The notes beneath the pieces are model-generated. The model saw nothing but the letters and a program-made list of their open reading frames with translations. It did no database searches and was not told the DNA's origin. Positions 1 to 9,026 of a DNA stretch of 64,000 nt are shown here, piece after piece. Made by a program: the position numbers and the translations under genes. This stretch comes from Sphingomonas palmae (lineage in GTDB: Bacteria; Pseudomonadota; Alphaproteobacteria; Sphingomonadales; Sphingomonadaceae): the NCBI RefSeq assembly GCF_900109565.1, contig NZ_FNZZ01000001.1, positions 310,001 through 374,000 on the forward strand, read 5' to 3'. Positions within the stretch are counted from its first letter, which is position 1. Each line of letters begins with the position of its first letter.

Positions 1-1157
1 GGAGCCTTCTCGGCCGCCGCGTCACCGAAGCGGTACGGATCGTCGAACAACCCCAGCCGCGCCTTGGTGGTCAGGATGCGCGTCACCGCCTGATCGATCA
101 GCGCGACGAGCGACGGGTCTGCGGCGACCGCGCTTGGCAGATGATCGGCGTAGGTGCTGCTCGCCATGTCCATGTCGACGCCCGCGCGCAGCGCCAGCGC
201 GGCTGCCTCCGCCGGGGTCGCCGCCACACCGTGGTTGATCAGTTCGCGGATCGCGTTCCAGTCGCTGACGACCAGCCCCTGATAACCCCAACGGTCGCGC
301 AATTCGCCGCGGACCAGCGCCTCGTTCGCGGTCATCGGCACGCCCGCAACGTCGTTGAACGCGGTCATGAAGCTGCCGGACCCGGCGCGCATCGCGGCGT
401 GGAACGGCGGCAGATACACCTCGTGCAGCGTTCGTTCGGACACGTCGGCGCTGTCGTAATCGCGCCCGCCGGCGACCGCGCCGTAGCCGACAAAATGCTT
501 GGTGCACGATAGCACGTGCCCCTTCGCCAGCGGCGCGTCCTTGGCGGATACCGGTCCCTCGATCCCGCGCACCTGTGCCTCCGCCATGCGGCTACCCAGA
601 TACGCGTCCTCGCCCGCGCCCTCGACCACGCGCCCCCAGCGCGGATCGCGCGCCACGTCGACCATTGGCGTAAAGGTCCAGTGCAGCCCCGCCGCCCACG
701 CCTCGCTGGCCGCGAGCGCGGCGGCTTGCTCCATCAGCCCCGTGTCCCAGCTTGCGGCGAGCGCCAGCGGTACGGGCAAGGTGGTGCGATAACCGTGGAT
801 CACGTCCATCGCGAACAGCAGCGGGATGCCGAGCCGCGATTCCTCCACCGCGATCTTCTGCAATCGCCGCAACGCCTCCGCACCGGCGACGTGCAGGAAC
901 GACCCCATCTCACCGCGCCGCACCCGGTCGAGCATGCCCGCGTCCAGCCGCGAGTTGAGCGCACGCTGCCGCCCTCCCGCAATCTGGTTCATCTGCCCGA
1001 TCTTCTCAGCCAGCGTCATGCGCGACAGCAGGTCGCGGATACGCGCCGCGTGATCGGCGGTGACACGCCCAAAAGCGGCGGGCGCCCAGGCATAGCCTGT
1101 GAGGAGCGCAGTCGCCTTCATCACGTCGCGACGGTTCACCCGCACCTGCCCGGCCAT
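1..1157 (-). CDS. Glycoside hydrolase family 3 beta-glucosidase (partial, C-terminus outside window)
   Basis: The reading frame runs off the left edge of the window, so only about 385 N-terminal residues are seen. They form the GH3 N-terminal TIM-barrel domain: MTLAEKIGQM near residue 42, the DVIHGYRT substrate-loop motif, the KHFVGYG motif, and VVSDW, whose Asp is the expected catalytic nucleophile of the family. The N-terminus has a twin-arginine-like motif (NRRDVMK) followed by a hydrophobic stretch, which suggests Tat export to the periplasm. The ATG at 1157 has a good ribosome site (GGGGAG, 6 nt upstream). Likely role: hydrolysis of beta-glucosides or cello-/gluco-oligosaccharides. It is divergent from the gluconokinase gene. 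The substrate cannot be read from the sequence. Confidence 0.88.
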   Translation of the reverse strand, partial: MAGQVRVNRRDVMKATALLTGYAWAPAAFGRVTADHAARIRDLLSRMTLAEKIGQMNQIAGGRQRALNSRLDAGMLDRVRRGEMGSFLHVAGAEALRRLQKIAVEESRLGIPLLFAMDVIHGYRTTLPVPLALAASWDTGLMEQAAALAASEAWAAGLHWTFTPMVDVARDPRWGRVVEGAGEDAYLGSRMAEAQVRGIEGPVSAKDAPLAKGHVLSCTKHFVGYGAVAGGRDYDSADVSERTLHEVYLPPFHAAMRAGSGSFMTAFNDVAGVPMTANEALVRGELRDRWGYQGLVVSDWNAIRELINHGVAATPAEAAALALRAGVDMDMASSTYADHLPSAVAADPSLVALIDQAVTRILTTKARLGLFDDPYRFGDAAAEKA

Positions 1158-1335
1158 CAACGTCTCCCCAGTTTTCGCCGGGCAGATAGCGCGCGGCCTG
1201 CGCCGTCGCGACCGGGTGATGGTCGTAGAAGCCGCGTTCACGAGAGCTCCGGACCTGCGACCTTGGTCCCGCTTTACGCGTTATCACACCGCCATCTACA
1301 GCCGCCCCGGCCCGAGCAAGAAGGAACCTGACCGC

Positions 1336-1869
1336 GTGACCCGAACCGATGATGAGGCGGCGGCACCACTCGCGATCATCGTCATGGGGGTCAGCGGATC
1401 GGGCAAGTCGACGCTCGCCAACTTGCTCGCGCGCGCGCTCGGCTGTCCCTTTCTCGAGGGCGACGACTTCCACTCCGCCGCGGCGGTGGCGAAGATGCGC
1501 GCCGGCCACGCCTTGAGCGATGCCGACCGCTGGCCGTGGCTCGACCGGCTCGGCCACGCGCTCGGCGGGGCGGCGCGCACGAACGGCCGCGCGGTCGCGA
1601 CCTGTTCCGCGCTCAAGCGTCGCTACCGCGACCGCCTGATTACCGCGGCGGGCGGGCGCGTGCGCTTCGTCCTGCTCGACAATGATCGCGACGAACTGCT
1701 CCAGCGGCTCGAACATCGCGCGGCGCATTACATGCCCGCCAGTCTGCTCGACAGCCAGCTCGACACGCTGGAACGTCCCACCTCCGACGAGGCGGTGCTC
1801 GCCCTCGACTCGCACCATAGCCCGCCCGAGCTCTGCCACGCCGCGGTCGCGTGGCTGGCCAACGCCTAG
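1336..1869 (+). CDS. gntK: Gluconokinase (thermoresistant GntK type)
   Basis: The 177-residue protein is a small P-loop kinase of the GntK family. It phosphorylates D-gluconate to 6-phosphogluconate for the Entner-Doudoroff or pentose phosphate route. The Walker A motif MGVSGSGKST lies at about residues 17-26, followed by the family motifs EGDDFH and the ALKRRYRD segment. The GTG at 1336 is chosen because AAGGAAC sits about 10 nt upstream and because an earlier in-frame start (1099) would add unrelated sequence. The stop overlaps the convergent GntR-type regulator gene by 4 bp. With the permease and regulator on the other strand it makes up a gluconate utilisation locus. Confidence 0.9.
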   Translation: MTRTDDEAAAPLAIIVMGVSGSGKSTLANLLARALGCPFLEGDDFHSAAAVAKMRAGHALSDADRWPWLDRLGHALGGAARTNGRAVATCSALKRRYRDRLITAAGGRVRFVLLDNDRDELLQRLEHRAAHYMPASLLDSQLDTLERPTSDEAVLALDSHHSPPELCHAAVAWLANA

Positions 1870-2543
1870 GGCATCAACCGCTTCCGCCCCTCGGACAAAT
1901 GCCACCGCATCGCCAGCGCGGCGCCATCGGCGTCCTGCGCGCGGATCGCGTCGACGATCGTCTCATGCTCGCGCATCATCGCGCCGATCACCTCGGGCGG
2001 GCGCGACCGCGATATGTCGACGCCCGCACGCATCACCTTTTCAACCTCGCCGACCAACGCGTCGAACGCCGCCGGGAACGCAGGGTTGGCGGTCGCGGCG
2101 ACGATGCTTCGGTGCAGTTCCATGTCCTCGTCATGCGCGGGCGCGTCCGACAGGAGCGCGGTGCGCAATCGCGCCAGCGCCGCGTCGATCGCTGCCATCT
2201 CCTCGCCCGATCGCCGCACCGCCGCCAGCCGCGCCGCCTCCGCCTCCAGCACGAAGCGGACCTCGTAGGTGCCGAGCGTCGCGGGCAGGTCGGTTGCGGG
2301 CATGAACGCGAACATGCGGTCGGACGGCCGGTTCTTTACGAACGATCCCGCCCCGCGTCGGGGTTCGGTAATGCCATCCGATGCCAGCCGCGCCAGCGCC
2401 TCGCGCACGATCGTGCGCGACATGCCGAACATCTCGGCCAATCGCGCTTCCGACGGCAATCGATCGCCGACGCGCAGATCGTCGTCGTTGATGATCTCGA
2501 CGATCGCCGTGTAGGCGCGGTCGGTCAGTCGTTCCTGCGCCAT
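1866..2543 (-). CDS. GntR-family transcriptional regulator, FadR/FCD subfamily
   Basis: The protein has 225 residues. An N-terminal winged helix (about residues 8-70) carries the motif GDRLPSEARLAEMFGMSRTI, followed by REALARL, typical of GntR proteins. It is followed by a helical FCD ligand-binding domain with the conserved HR and H..I..A residues (MELHRSIV, HETIVDAI) that usually bind a metal and an organic acid. The ATG at 2543 lies 5 nt after GGAGGGG; the GTG two codons earlier would fall on the ribosome site. It is 22 bp downstream of the gluconate permease gene on the same strand and probably represses the gluconate genes in response to gluconate. The ligand is inferred from context only. 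Confidence 0.88.
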   Translation of the reverse strand: MAQERLTDRAYTAIVEIINDDDLRVGDRLPSEARLAEMFGMSRTIVREALARLASDGITEPRRGAGSFVKNRPSDRMFAFMPATDLPATLGTYEVRFVLEAEAARLAAVRRSGEEMAAIDAALARLRTALLSDAPAHDEDMELHRSIVAATANPAFPAAFDALVGEVEKVMRAGVDISRSRPPEVIGAMMREHETIVDAIRAQDADGAALAMRWHLSEGRKRLMP

Positions 2544-2565
2544 GCGCACCCCTCCCCTTTCCGGC

Positions 2566-3906
2566 TCAGAATAACGCGCTCGCCGCCAGCACCAAGAGCA
2601 AGCCGGTGACGGAGATGACCGTCTCCAGCACCGACCAGGTGCGGAACGTACCCGCGGTGTCGGTACCCAGATAGCCTTTCACCAGCCAGAAGCCCGGATC
2701 GTTGACGTGGCTCAAGAACACCGACCCCGCCCCGATCGCCAGCACGATCCACTCGGGCGCGACCCCGCTCGCCGCGACCACGCCGGGCATGACGCCCGCG
2801 GTGGTGATCGTGGCGACCGTCGCGGAACCCGTCGCCAGCCTGATACACACCGCGACGCCCCAGGCGAGCACGATCGGCGACAGCGCCGCGCCGCTTGCCG
2901 CACGCACCAGCAGGTCGGACAGCCCTGCACTGACCAATACCTGCTTCAACGCGCCACCCGCGCCGATCGACAGCAGGATCGCGCCCGCGGGCGCCATCGT
3001 CTCCTTCCAGATCGCCGCCTGCACCGACGCGTCCAGCGCGGCGCGGCCGAACAGTAGCGGCAGCGCCACGAGGCAGGCGATCAGCAGCGCCACGATCGGG
3101 CTGCTCGCCCACGCCAGCGCCCCGGCGTGCGCGGCCAGATTACCGGGCAGCAAGGTGAGCAACTGCCCCGCGGTAATCAGCGCCACGGGCAGCAGCAGCG
3201 CCGCGAGCGCCCGGCCGATCGACGGTGTGGCAGTCGCTACGAGCGCAGGCGCGAGCGTCGGCGCACCCAATTGAACGCCTCGCGTGGTAAACCGCGCGAG
3301 CAGCGGACCCGCGATCACCGCGGTCGGTACCGCCACGACCAGTCCGTACAACATGGTTCGACCCAGGTCCGCACCGAGCGCCTCGACTGCCAGCAGCGGC
3401 CCCGGATGCGGCGGCACCAGCGCGTGCACGACCGACAAACCCGTGATCGCGGACAGCATCAGCCGCAACCTCGTCGCGTCGCCAGCATTCGGCATCGCGG
3501 CCGCCGCCGCCACGACGATCGGCAGCAGCAGAACCAGCCCGGTCTCGAAGAACAACGGCAGCCCAATCACCAGCGCGGTCAGCAATGCCGCCCAGGGTGC
3601 CCCCGCCGGCCCCGACCAGCGCAGCACCGCCCGCGCTATTCCCGCCGCACCATCCGACAATTGCAGCATCGCGCCCAGCGCCAGCCCCAGTGCGACCACC
3701 AGACCAGTGCCGCCCAGAATGTCACCCGCGCCTTTCTGGATCGCCTTGGCCGTGTCAGCCACCGGCAATCCGGCGAGCGTCCCGACCGCGAACGCGCCGC
3801 ACAGAAGGGCAACGAAGGGATGCAGCCGCGCCTTCACGATCAACGCGACTGAGAGCGCGATGCCGGCGAAAGCGGCAGCCAAAAGGTCTAGGTCGGCCGC
3901 CGTCAC
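2566..3906 (-). CDS. gntP: Gluconate:H+ symporter, GntP family
   Basis: The 446-residue integral membrane protein has about 12-14 hydrophobic segments. The sequences GAGDILGGTGLVVALGLALG, GLPLFFETGLVLLLPIV and VPPHPGPLLAVEALGADLG are hallmarks of the GntP/GntT/IdnT permeases, and the length matches the family (about 440-450). It should import gluconate or a related sugar acid across the inner membrane with protons. The start is a GTG without a clear ribosome site, so a slightly later start is possible. The gene is upstream of the FCD regulator on the same strand, and gluconokinase converges on the regulator, giving uptake, phosphorylation and control in one place. Confidence 0.9.
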   Translation of the reverse strand: MTAADLDLLAAAFAGIALSVALIVKARLHPFVALLCGAFAVGTLAGLPVADTAKAIQKGAGDILGGTGLVVALGLALGAMLQLSDGAAGIARAVLRWSGPAGAPWAALLTALVIGLPLFFETGLVLLLPIVVAAAAAMPNAGDATRLRLMLSAITGLSVVHALVPPHPGPLLAVEALGADLGRTMLYGLVVAVPTAVIAGPLLARFTTRGVQLGAPTLAPALVATATPSIGRALAALLLPVALITAGQLLTLLPGNLAAHAGALAWASSPIVALLIACLVALPLLFGRAALDASVQAAIWKETMAPAGAILLSIGAGGALKQVLVSAGLSDLLVRAASGAALSPIVLAWGVAVCIRLATGSATVATITTAGVMPGVVAASGVAPEWIVLAIGAGSVFLSHVNDPGFWLVKGYLGTDTAGTFRTWSVLETVISVTGLLLVLAASALF

Positions 3907-4132
3907 GCGCAGACAATCCGGGCCCGAGACGCTTCTTGCCTGTTCGTCACCTCACCTCTCCCCCGCCCGGCACGTTCACGGTCCGTTGTTCGCTCAGGCT
4001 GTAGGACAGCTTTCGGCCTAATCAAGCAAATTGCTCGTTTTCCGTACTGCCGGGGATTGAACCTGTCTGACTACCTGATGTAAACCGATCCGAGAACAGC
4101 GGCAGAATGGTCGCATCGGGGAGGGTCCGGGA

Positions 4133-4411
4133 ATGAACATCCAGCAAGCAAGTGAATCGTCGGCCATCGCTGCAGGCACGATCACACCGTTCGCGCCGCC
4201 CGCGGCGCGACTGACGCCGACCCAACTGAAGGTGATGGACGGTGTCCGTTCCGGCCTGCTCAACAAGCAGATCGCCTATGACCTCGGCATCGCGGAGGCG
4301 ACCGTGAAGGCGCACATGACCGCGCTGATGCGCAAGCTGAACGTGCGCAACAGGACACAGGTCGCGGTCGCCGCGCAGGCGATGGGCTACGATCAGCGTC
4401 TGGCTCGCTAG
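4133..4411 (+). CDS. Stand-alone LuxR/GerE-type helix-turn-helix protein
   Basis: The 92-residue protein consists of about 25 variable residues followed by a complete LuxR-type HTH domain (LTPTQLKVMDGV, LLNKQIAYDLGI, EATVKAHMTALMRKL). The domain matches the output domain of FixJ/NarL response regulators, but no receiver domain precedes it. The upstream 226 bp show no recognisable remains of one. GGGAGG about 9 nt before the ATG is a good ribosome site, which argues that it is a real short gene and not a decayed fragment. It may act as an unregulated DNA-binding protein or as a partner of full-length regulators. Its targets are unknown. Confidence 0.8.
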   Translation: MNIQQASESSAIAAGTITPFAPPAARLTPTQLKVMDGVRSGLLNKQIAYDLGIAEATVKAHMTALMRKLNVRNRTQVAVAAQAMGYDQRLAR

Positions 4412-4424
4412 GCCACCGTCCGGA

Positions 4425-4443
4425 AGCGGTCGGCGTCACCGCT
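4425..4443. terminator. Possible shared terminator hairpin
   Basis: AGCGGT (4425-4430) and ACCGCT (4438-4443) can pair around a 7-nt loop between the convergent HTH gene (stop 4411) and cobO (stop 4447). There is no clear T-run, so the call is weak. Confidence 0.35.
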
Positions 4444-4446
4444 CGA

Positions 4447-5043
4447 TCAGAATTCCACTCCGGCCTGCGCCTTCACGCCCTGCTCGCGGAAAGGGTGCTT
4501 GACCAGCGTCATGTCGGTGACCAGGTCCGCCATCTCGATCAGCGCGACGGGCGCGTTGCGCCCCGTCACGATCACGTGCGTCATCTCCGGTTTCGCGCGC
4601 AGCACCTCCAGCACCTCGTCCAGCGGCAGATAGTCGTAGCGCAGCACGATGTTCAGTTCGTCCGCCAGCACCATGCGGTAGCTCGGGTCGGCGATCATCC
4701 GCTTGACCTCGTCCCACGCCGCACGGGCGGTCGCGATGTCGCGCGCGCGGTCCTGCGTGTCCCAGGTGAACCCCTCGCCCATCGGCTTGAACTCGACGCC
4801 CAGCTGACGGAACACCGGGGCCTCGCCCGTCTCCATCGCGCCCTTGACGAATTGGACCACGCCGACCTTCATTCCGTGTCCGACCGCGCGCACCACCATG
4901 CCCAGCGCAGCGGAGGTCTTGCCCTTGCCCTTGCCGGTGTGAACGATAAGCAGTCCTTTCTCGACCTGCTTGGCGGCCACGATCTTGTCGTGCGCCACCT
5001 TCTTTTTCGCCATCTTCGCGGCATGTTCTTCGTCACTGCGCAT
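4447..5043 (-). CDS. cobO: Cob(I)yrinic acid a,c-diamide adenosyltransferase (CobO/BtuR/CobA type)
   Basis: The 198-residue protein has the CobA/CobO P-loop (HTGKGKGKTSAALG, about residues 36-49), then VGVVQFVKG and LADELNIVLRYDYL, all typical of the ATP:corrinoid adenosyltransferases. It adds the 5'-deoxyadenosyl group from ATP to cob(I)alamin precursors in the cytoplasm. AGGAG stands 6 nt before the ATG. The short Lys-rich N-terminus before the P-loop is usual for alphaproteobacterial CobO. It is 44 bp downstream of cobU on the same strand and probably shares its transcript. Confidence 0.93.
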   Translation of the reverse strand: MRSDEEHAAKMAKKKVAHDKIVAAKQVEKGLLIVHTGKGKGKTSAALGMVVRAVGHGMKVGVVQFVKGAMETGEAPVFRQLGVEFKPMGEGFTWDTQDRARDIATARAAWDEVKRMIADPSYRMVLADELNIVLRYDYLPLDEVLEVLRAKPEMTHVIVTGRNAPVALIEMADLVTDMTLVKHPFREQGVKAQAGVEF

Positions 5044-5087
5044 GGCGCACTCCTATGTCGATCGTCTGTTCACGGCCGCGCAGCCGC

Positions 5088-5609
5088 TCAGCCCTTGATC
5101 CTCAGCGGCAAGCCGGCGACCACCAGCTCGACCACGTCGCACGCAGCCGCGACACGCTGGTTCAGCCGTCCGGCCGCATCACGGAACCGCCGCGCCAGCG
5201 CGTTGTCGGGGACGATGCCGAAGCCGACTTCGTTGCTGACGAATACGATATTCGCCTCCGCTCGCTGAATAGCGTCGACCAGCGCATCACTCGCCGCGTC
5301 GAGGTCGGCCTCCGCGAGAAGCAGGTTGGACAGCCACAATGTCAGGCAGTCGACCAGCAGCACACGCCCCCCGCCCGCCACCGCGGCGATCACGCCCGGC
5401 AGATCCACCGGCTCTTCGATCGTCCGCCAGCTCGCGTCGCGGTCACGCTGATGCAGCGCGATCCGTTCCGCCATCTCGCCGTCGAACGCCTGCGCGGTCG
5501 CGACGAACACCCGCTCACCCGCACACGCCTCCGCAATCGCCTGCGCGTGCCGGCTCTTGCCCGAACGCGCGCCGCCGAGCACCAAGGTCGTCCTCGCGTG
5601 CCCGCTCAT
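5088..5609 (-). CDS. cobU: Adenosylcobinamide kinase / adenosylcobinamide-phosphate guanylyltransferase
   Basis: The 173-residue product (CobU/CobP family) starts with the P-loop LVLGGARSGKSRHAQ near residues 9-23 and carries VLLVDCLTLWLSNLL and FVSNEVGFGIVP, diagnostic of this bifunctional enzyme. It phosphorylates adenosylcobinamide and then forms adenosylcobinamide-GDP, the substrate of CobS. The ATG at 5609 is chosen because upstream in-frame sequence does not resemble the family. Only 30 bp separate it from the divergent gene at 5640, so its promoter must be very short or lie inside that gene. Confidence 0.92.
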   Translation of the reverse strand: MSGHARTTLVLGGARSGKSRHAQAIAEACAGERVFVATAQAFDGEMAERIALHQRDRDASWRTIEEPVDLPGVIAAVAGGGRVLLVDCLTLWLSNLLLAEADLDAASDALVDAIQRAEANIVFVSNEVGFGIVPDNALARRFRDAAGRLNQRVAAACDVVELVVAGLPLRIKG

Positions 5610-5639
5610 GATGCTGCCGACTTGCCCACGGGCGCGTGA

Positions 5640-6656
5640 ATGGCGAAGGCGCACGCCGTGACGCAAGCAGAATCACCCCGTTTCGCACGGCACGGCGGCC
5701 GACTGGACGACGCGCGGTCGCACTATCCCGACGCGCCCACGCCCTGGCTCGACCTGTCGACCGGCATCAACCCGCGCCCGTGGGTACCCGCGTCATTTGA
5801 TTTCGACAGCGGCCCGCTTCCAGAGATGAGCAGCTTGCGACGCTTGGAGCGCGCTGCGGCAGCGTTCTTCGGCTGCGCGCCCGAACAGGTCGCCGCGGTG
5901 CCGGGCAGCGAAGTCGCGCTCAGGCTGTTGCCATTCATCGGCCTGCCCCGGCCGCTGGTAGCCGCCTCGCCGACCTACGGTACGCATCGCGAGGTTGCCG
6001 AGCACGCCGTAAGCCACGCCGCGCTCGCGGAGCAGGCCGACAGTGGTGGCACGCTGCTGCTGGCGAACCCGAACAACCCCGACGGCCTGCTGCGCACCCA
6101 CGATGAGTTACTCGCCCTCGCCGCGCGGGCGAGCGCGGCGAGTGGCGCGGTCGTGATTGACGAAGCCTTCGCCGACGTCGACCCTTCGATCAGCATCGTC
6201 CCGCATCTCCGTAAAGCCGCCAACGTCACGGTCCTGCGCTCGTTCGGCAAATTCTTCGGGCTCGCCGGCGTGCGTCTCGGTTTCGTTGTGGGAAATGCTA
6301 CCGTGATCGACCGGATGCGCGCGCTGCTCGGCGACTGGCCCGTCAGCACGCAGGCGATCATCTGGAGCACTGCCGGCTACAGCGATGCGGCATGGATTAC
6401 CAAGACGCGCACGTGGCTCCGCGCGCAGGCAGCACGGCTCGACGCACTACTCGCCGCACACGGGCTCCAGGCCGGCGGCGCCTGCCCGCTGTTCCGCCTG
6501 GTCGAGCATCCCGGTGCCTGGGACATCTTCGACCTGCTCGCCCGCGCCGGCATCCTGACGCGCCCTTTCGACGCACAGCCGAATTGGTTGCGCTTCGGTC
6601 TTCCCGCTGACGACGCGGCCTTCGACCGCCTCGACCGTGCACTCGCGCGTGGCTGA
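5640..6656 (+). CDS. cobC: Threonine-phosphate decarboxylase-like PLP enzyme of cobalamin synthesis
   Basis: The 338-residue fold-type I PLP enzyme is related to histidinol-phosphate aminotransferase. Motifs: LDLSTGINPRPW, LLLANPNNPDG, VVIDEAFAD and the PLP-lysine motif SFGKFFGLAGVRLGF. In the cobalamin pathway this family makes (R)-1-amino-2-propanol phosphate from L-threonine phosphate (called CobC in the aerobic and CobD in the Salmonella nomenclature). The ATG at 5640 is used; a GTG at 5658 with GAAGG 8 nt upstream is a credible alternative. It overlaps the next gene (cbiB), the enzyme that attaches this aminopropanol unit. Confidence 0.9.
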   Translation: MAKAHAVTQAESPRFARHGGRLDDARSHYPDAPTPWLDLSTGINPRPWVPASFDFDSGPLPEMSSLRRLERAAAAFFGCAPEQVAAVPGSEVALRLLPFIGLPRPLVAASPTYGTHREVAEHAVSHAALAEQADSGGTLLLANPNNPDGLLRTHDELLALAARASAASGAVVIDEAFADVDPSISIVPHLRKAANVTVLRSFGKFFGLAGVRLGFVVGNATVIDRMRALLGDWPVSTQAIIWSTAGYSDAAWITKTRTWLRAQAARLDALLAAHGLQAGGACPLFRLVEHPGAWDIFDLLARAGILTRPFDAQPNWLRFGLPADDAAFDRLDRALARG

Positions 6657-7587
6657 TCCGATCGCGCTCGCCGCGCTGTTCCTGGACGCCGCGATCGGCT
6701 GGCCGGAGCGTCTTTACCACGTCGTCGGCCACCCTGTCGGCGCCTCCGCCCGCGTAATCGGCGCGTGCGAGCGGCACTGGAACACGCCCCGGCGCAGCGA
6801 TCTCACACGTCGCCTTCTCGGCGTCGCGACGATGCTGCTCCTGCTCGCCGGCACCGCGCTGCTCGCGATCCTGCTCGAGGGCGTGCTGCGCGCATGCCTT
6901 GGGTCCTGGGCATGGATCGGCACCGCGGCGCTCGCCTGGCCCGCGCTCGCGCAGCGCAGCCTGTTCGACCACGTCGGCCGCGTCGCCGTCGCGCTCACCG
7001 CCGGTCACTTGCCCGCCGCGCGCCGCGCAGTCGCGATGATCGTCGGCCGCGACACCGATACGCTCGACGAAGCCGGCGTCGCGCGCGCCGGGGTGGAGAG
7101 CCTTGCCGAGAGTTTCTGCGACGGCGTCGTCGCGCCCTTGTTCTGGCTGATCGTCGCCGGCCTGCCCGGCGCGTGGTGCTACAAGGCGATCAACACCGCC
7201 GACAGCCTGATCGGTCACAAGGAGCCGCGCTGGCGCGCGTTCGGCTGGGCGGCGGCCCGGATCGACGACGCCGCCAACTGGGTGCCCGCGCGCCTGTCGG
7301 GCGCCGTTCTATGCACCGCGGGCCTGGGCGGCTGGCGCGTGATGTGGCGCGATTGCCGCCGCCACGCTTCACCCAACGCCGGCTGGCCGGAGGCGGCGAT
7401 GGCCGGTGCGCTCGGCATCGCGCTCGCCGGGCCGATCGCCTACGACGGTCGCATGCACGCCAAACCCTGGATAGGTCACGATGGTCGCGCCGCCACGCCG
7501 CGCGACCTCAACCGCGCATTGGCGATCTACCTGCGGGGGTGCGCCTTGCTGTGGGTGATCGCGGGAGTTGTCGCATGGGCGCAATAA
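6637..7587 (+). CDS. cbiB: Adenosylcobinamide-phosphate synthase (CbiB/CobD type)
   Basis: The 316-residue membrane protein opens with [20 protein letters not shown] and HPVG, carries the family block [22 protein letters not shown] and [14 protein letters not shown], and has several hydrophobic helices. It links aminopropanol phosphate to adenosylcobyric acid. The start is a GTG at 6637, overlapping the previous gene by 20 bp; a second in-frame GTG at 6649 is equally possible. Its stop overlaps cobQ, so cobC-cbiB-cobQ is a translationally coupled unit. Confidence 0.92.
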   Translation: MHSRVADPIALAALFLDAAIGWPERLYHVVGHPVGASARVIGACERHWNTPRRSDLTRRLLGVATMLLLLAGTALLAILLEGVLRACLGSWAWIGTAALAWPALAQRSLFDHVGRVAVALTAGHLPAARRAVAMIVGRDTDTLDEAGVARAGVESLAESFCDGVVAPLFWLIVAGLPGAWCYKAINTADSLIGHKEPRWRAFGWAAARIDDAANWVPARLSGAVLCTAGLGGWRVMWRDCRRHASPNAGWPEAAMAGALGIALAGPIAYDGRMHAKPWIGHDGRAATPRDLNRALAIYLRGCALLWVIAGVVAWAQ

Positions 7588-9026
7588 TGCTGCAGGGCAC
7601 CGGGTCCGATGTCGGCAAGTCGGTACTCGTCGCCGGCCTGTGCCGCGCGCTCGCCAACCGCGGGCTGCGCGTGCGCCCCTTCAAGCCGCAGAACATGAGC
7701 AACAACGCCGCAGTCACTGTCGACGGGGGCGAGATCGGGCGCGCACAGGCAACCCAGGCACTCGCCTGCCGCGTCGCGCCGCACGTGGACATGAACCCGG
7801 TGCTGCTCAAACCCCAGGGTGATCGCACCTCGCAACTGATCGTGCGAGGTCAGGTGCGCGGCACGCTCGCCGCCCGCAACTGGCGCGAGGGGCGCATCGG
7901 ACTGCTCGACGACGTGCTGGGGAGCTTCGAACGCCTCTGCGGTGACGCCGACATCGTCGTGGTCGAAGGCGCCGGCTCCCCGGCCGAGATCAACTTGCGC
8001 GCGGGCGACATCGCCAACATGGGCTTCGCGCGCGCCGCAAACGTTCCGGTGGTCCTCGTCGGAGACATTGACCGCGGCGGCGTCATCGCCTCGCTGGTCG
8101 GCACGCACGCGGTGATCGCGCCGGAGGATGCGGCAATGATCCGCGGCTTCATGGTCAACAAGTTTCGCGGCGATCCCGCGCTGTTCGCCGATGGCATGTC
8201 CGCGGTCGCCTATCGGACCGGCTGGACCACGCTCGGCATCGTGCCGTGGATCCACGCCGCGCGACGGTTGCCAAGCGAGGACGCCGTCGTGCTGGAACGC
8301 GCCTCGCCGGCCGCCGCAGGTCGCCGCGTCATCGCCTGCCCGATCACGCCGCGCATCGCCAATTTCGACGATCTCGATCCGCTCCGCCTTGAACCGGACG
8401 TCGACCTCGTCATGGTGCCGCCCGGCCGCCCCATTGCCGACGCGGCGATGATCATCCTCGCCGGATCGAAGGCGACCCGCGCCGATCTCGCGAGCCTGCG
8501 CGAACAGGGCTGGGACATCGACATCCACGCGCACGTGCGGAAAGGCCGTCCGGTGCTGGGACTGTGCGGCGGATATCAGATGCTCGGCCGCTCGGTCAGC
8601 GATCCGGACGGTATTGAAGGACCCGCCGGCACCTCTGCCGGCCTCGGACTGCTCGACATCGACACGGTGCTGACGGGTGCGAAGACCGTTCGGCAGGTCG
8701 GCGGAGAGGCGCTCGGCGCGCGCTTCAACGGTTACGAAATTCACCTCGGACAGACGAGCGGCCCCGACACCGCGCGCCCACTCGGCCGACTCGACGACGG
8801 TACACCAGAAGGAGCGATCCGCGCCGACGGGCTGGTCGCGGGCAGCTACGTTCACGGCCTGCTCGGCGATCCGGCGCAGCGTCGCGCGTGGTTGGCGCGA
8901 ATGGGCGCCACCGCGTCGGGCGTCGACCACGGCGCCGACGTCGACGCGGCATTGGACGAAATCGCCGAACAGCTCGAACAGCACATCGACGTCGACGCGC
9001 TGCTCGACATCGCTCAGACCCGCTGA
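7575..9026 (+). CDS. cobQ: Cobyric acid synthase
   Basis: The 483-residue two-domain enzyme amidates adenosylcobyrinic a,c-diamide four times with glutamine and ATP. The N-terminal dethiobiotin-synthetase-like ATPase domain has [20 protein letters not shown] and [10 protein letters not shown]; the C-terminal class I-type glutamine amidotransferase domain has the nucleophile motif [11 protein letters not shown] and the His motif [10 protein letters not shown]. Length fits the family (about 480-500). The ATG at 7575 follows GGGAG by 7 nt and overlaps the end of cbiB by 13 bp. The stop overlaps convergent cobS by 13 bp. Confidence 0.94.
   Translation: MGAIMLQGTGSDVGKSVLVAGLCRALANRGLRVRPFKPQNMSNNAAVTVDGGEIGRAQATQALACRVAPHVDMNPVLLKPQGDRTSQLIVRGQVRGTLAARNWREGRIGLLDDVLGSFERLCGDADIVVVEGAGSPAEINLRAGDIANMGFARAANVPVVLVGDIDRGGVIASLVGTHAVIAPEDAAMIRGFMVNKFRGDPALFADGMSAVAYRTGWTTLGIVPWIHAARRLPSEDAVVLERASPAAAGRRVIACPITPRIANFDDLDPLRLEPDVDLVMVPPGRPIADAAMIILAGSKATRADLASLREQGWDIDIHAHVRKGRPVLGLCGGYQMLGRSVSDPDGIEGPAGTSAGLGLLDIDTVLTGAKTVRQVGGEALGARFNGYEIHLGQTSGPDTARPLGRLDDGTPEGAIRADGLVAGSYVHGLLGDPAQRRAWLARMGATASGVDHGADVDAALDEIAEQLEQHIDVDALLDIAQTR

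Noticed and set aside
1158..1335. Operator for the GntR-type regulator between the GH3 and gluconokinase genes
   Set aside because: No clear palindrome of the GntR/FadR type could be found.
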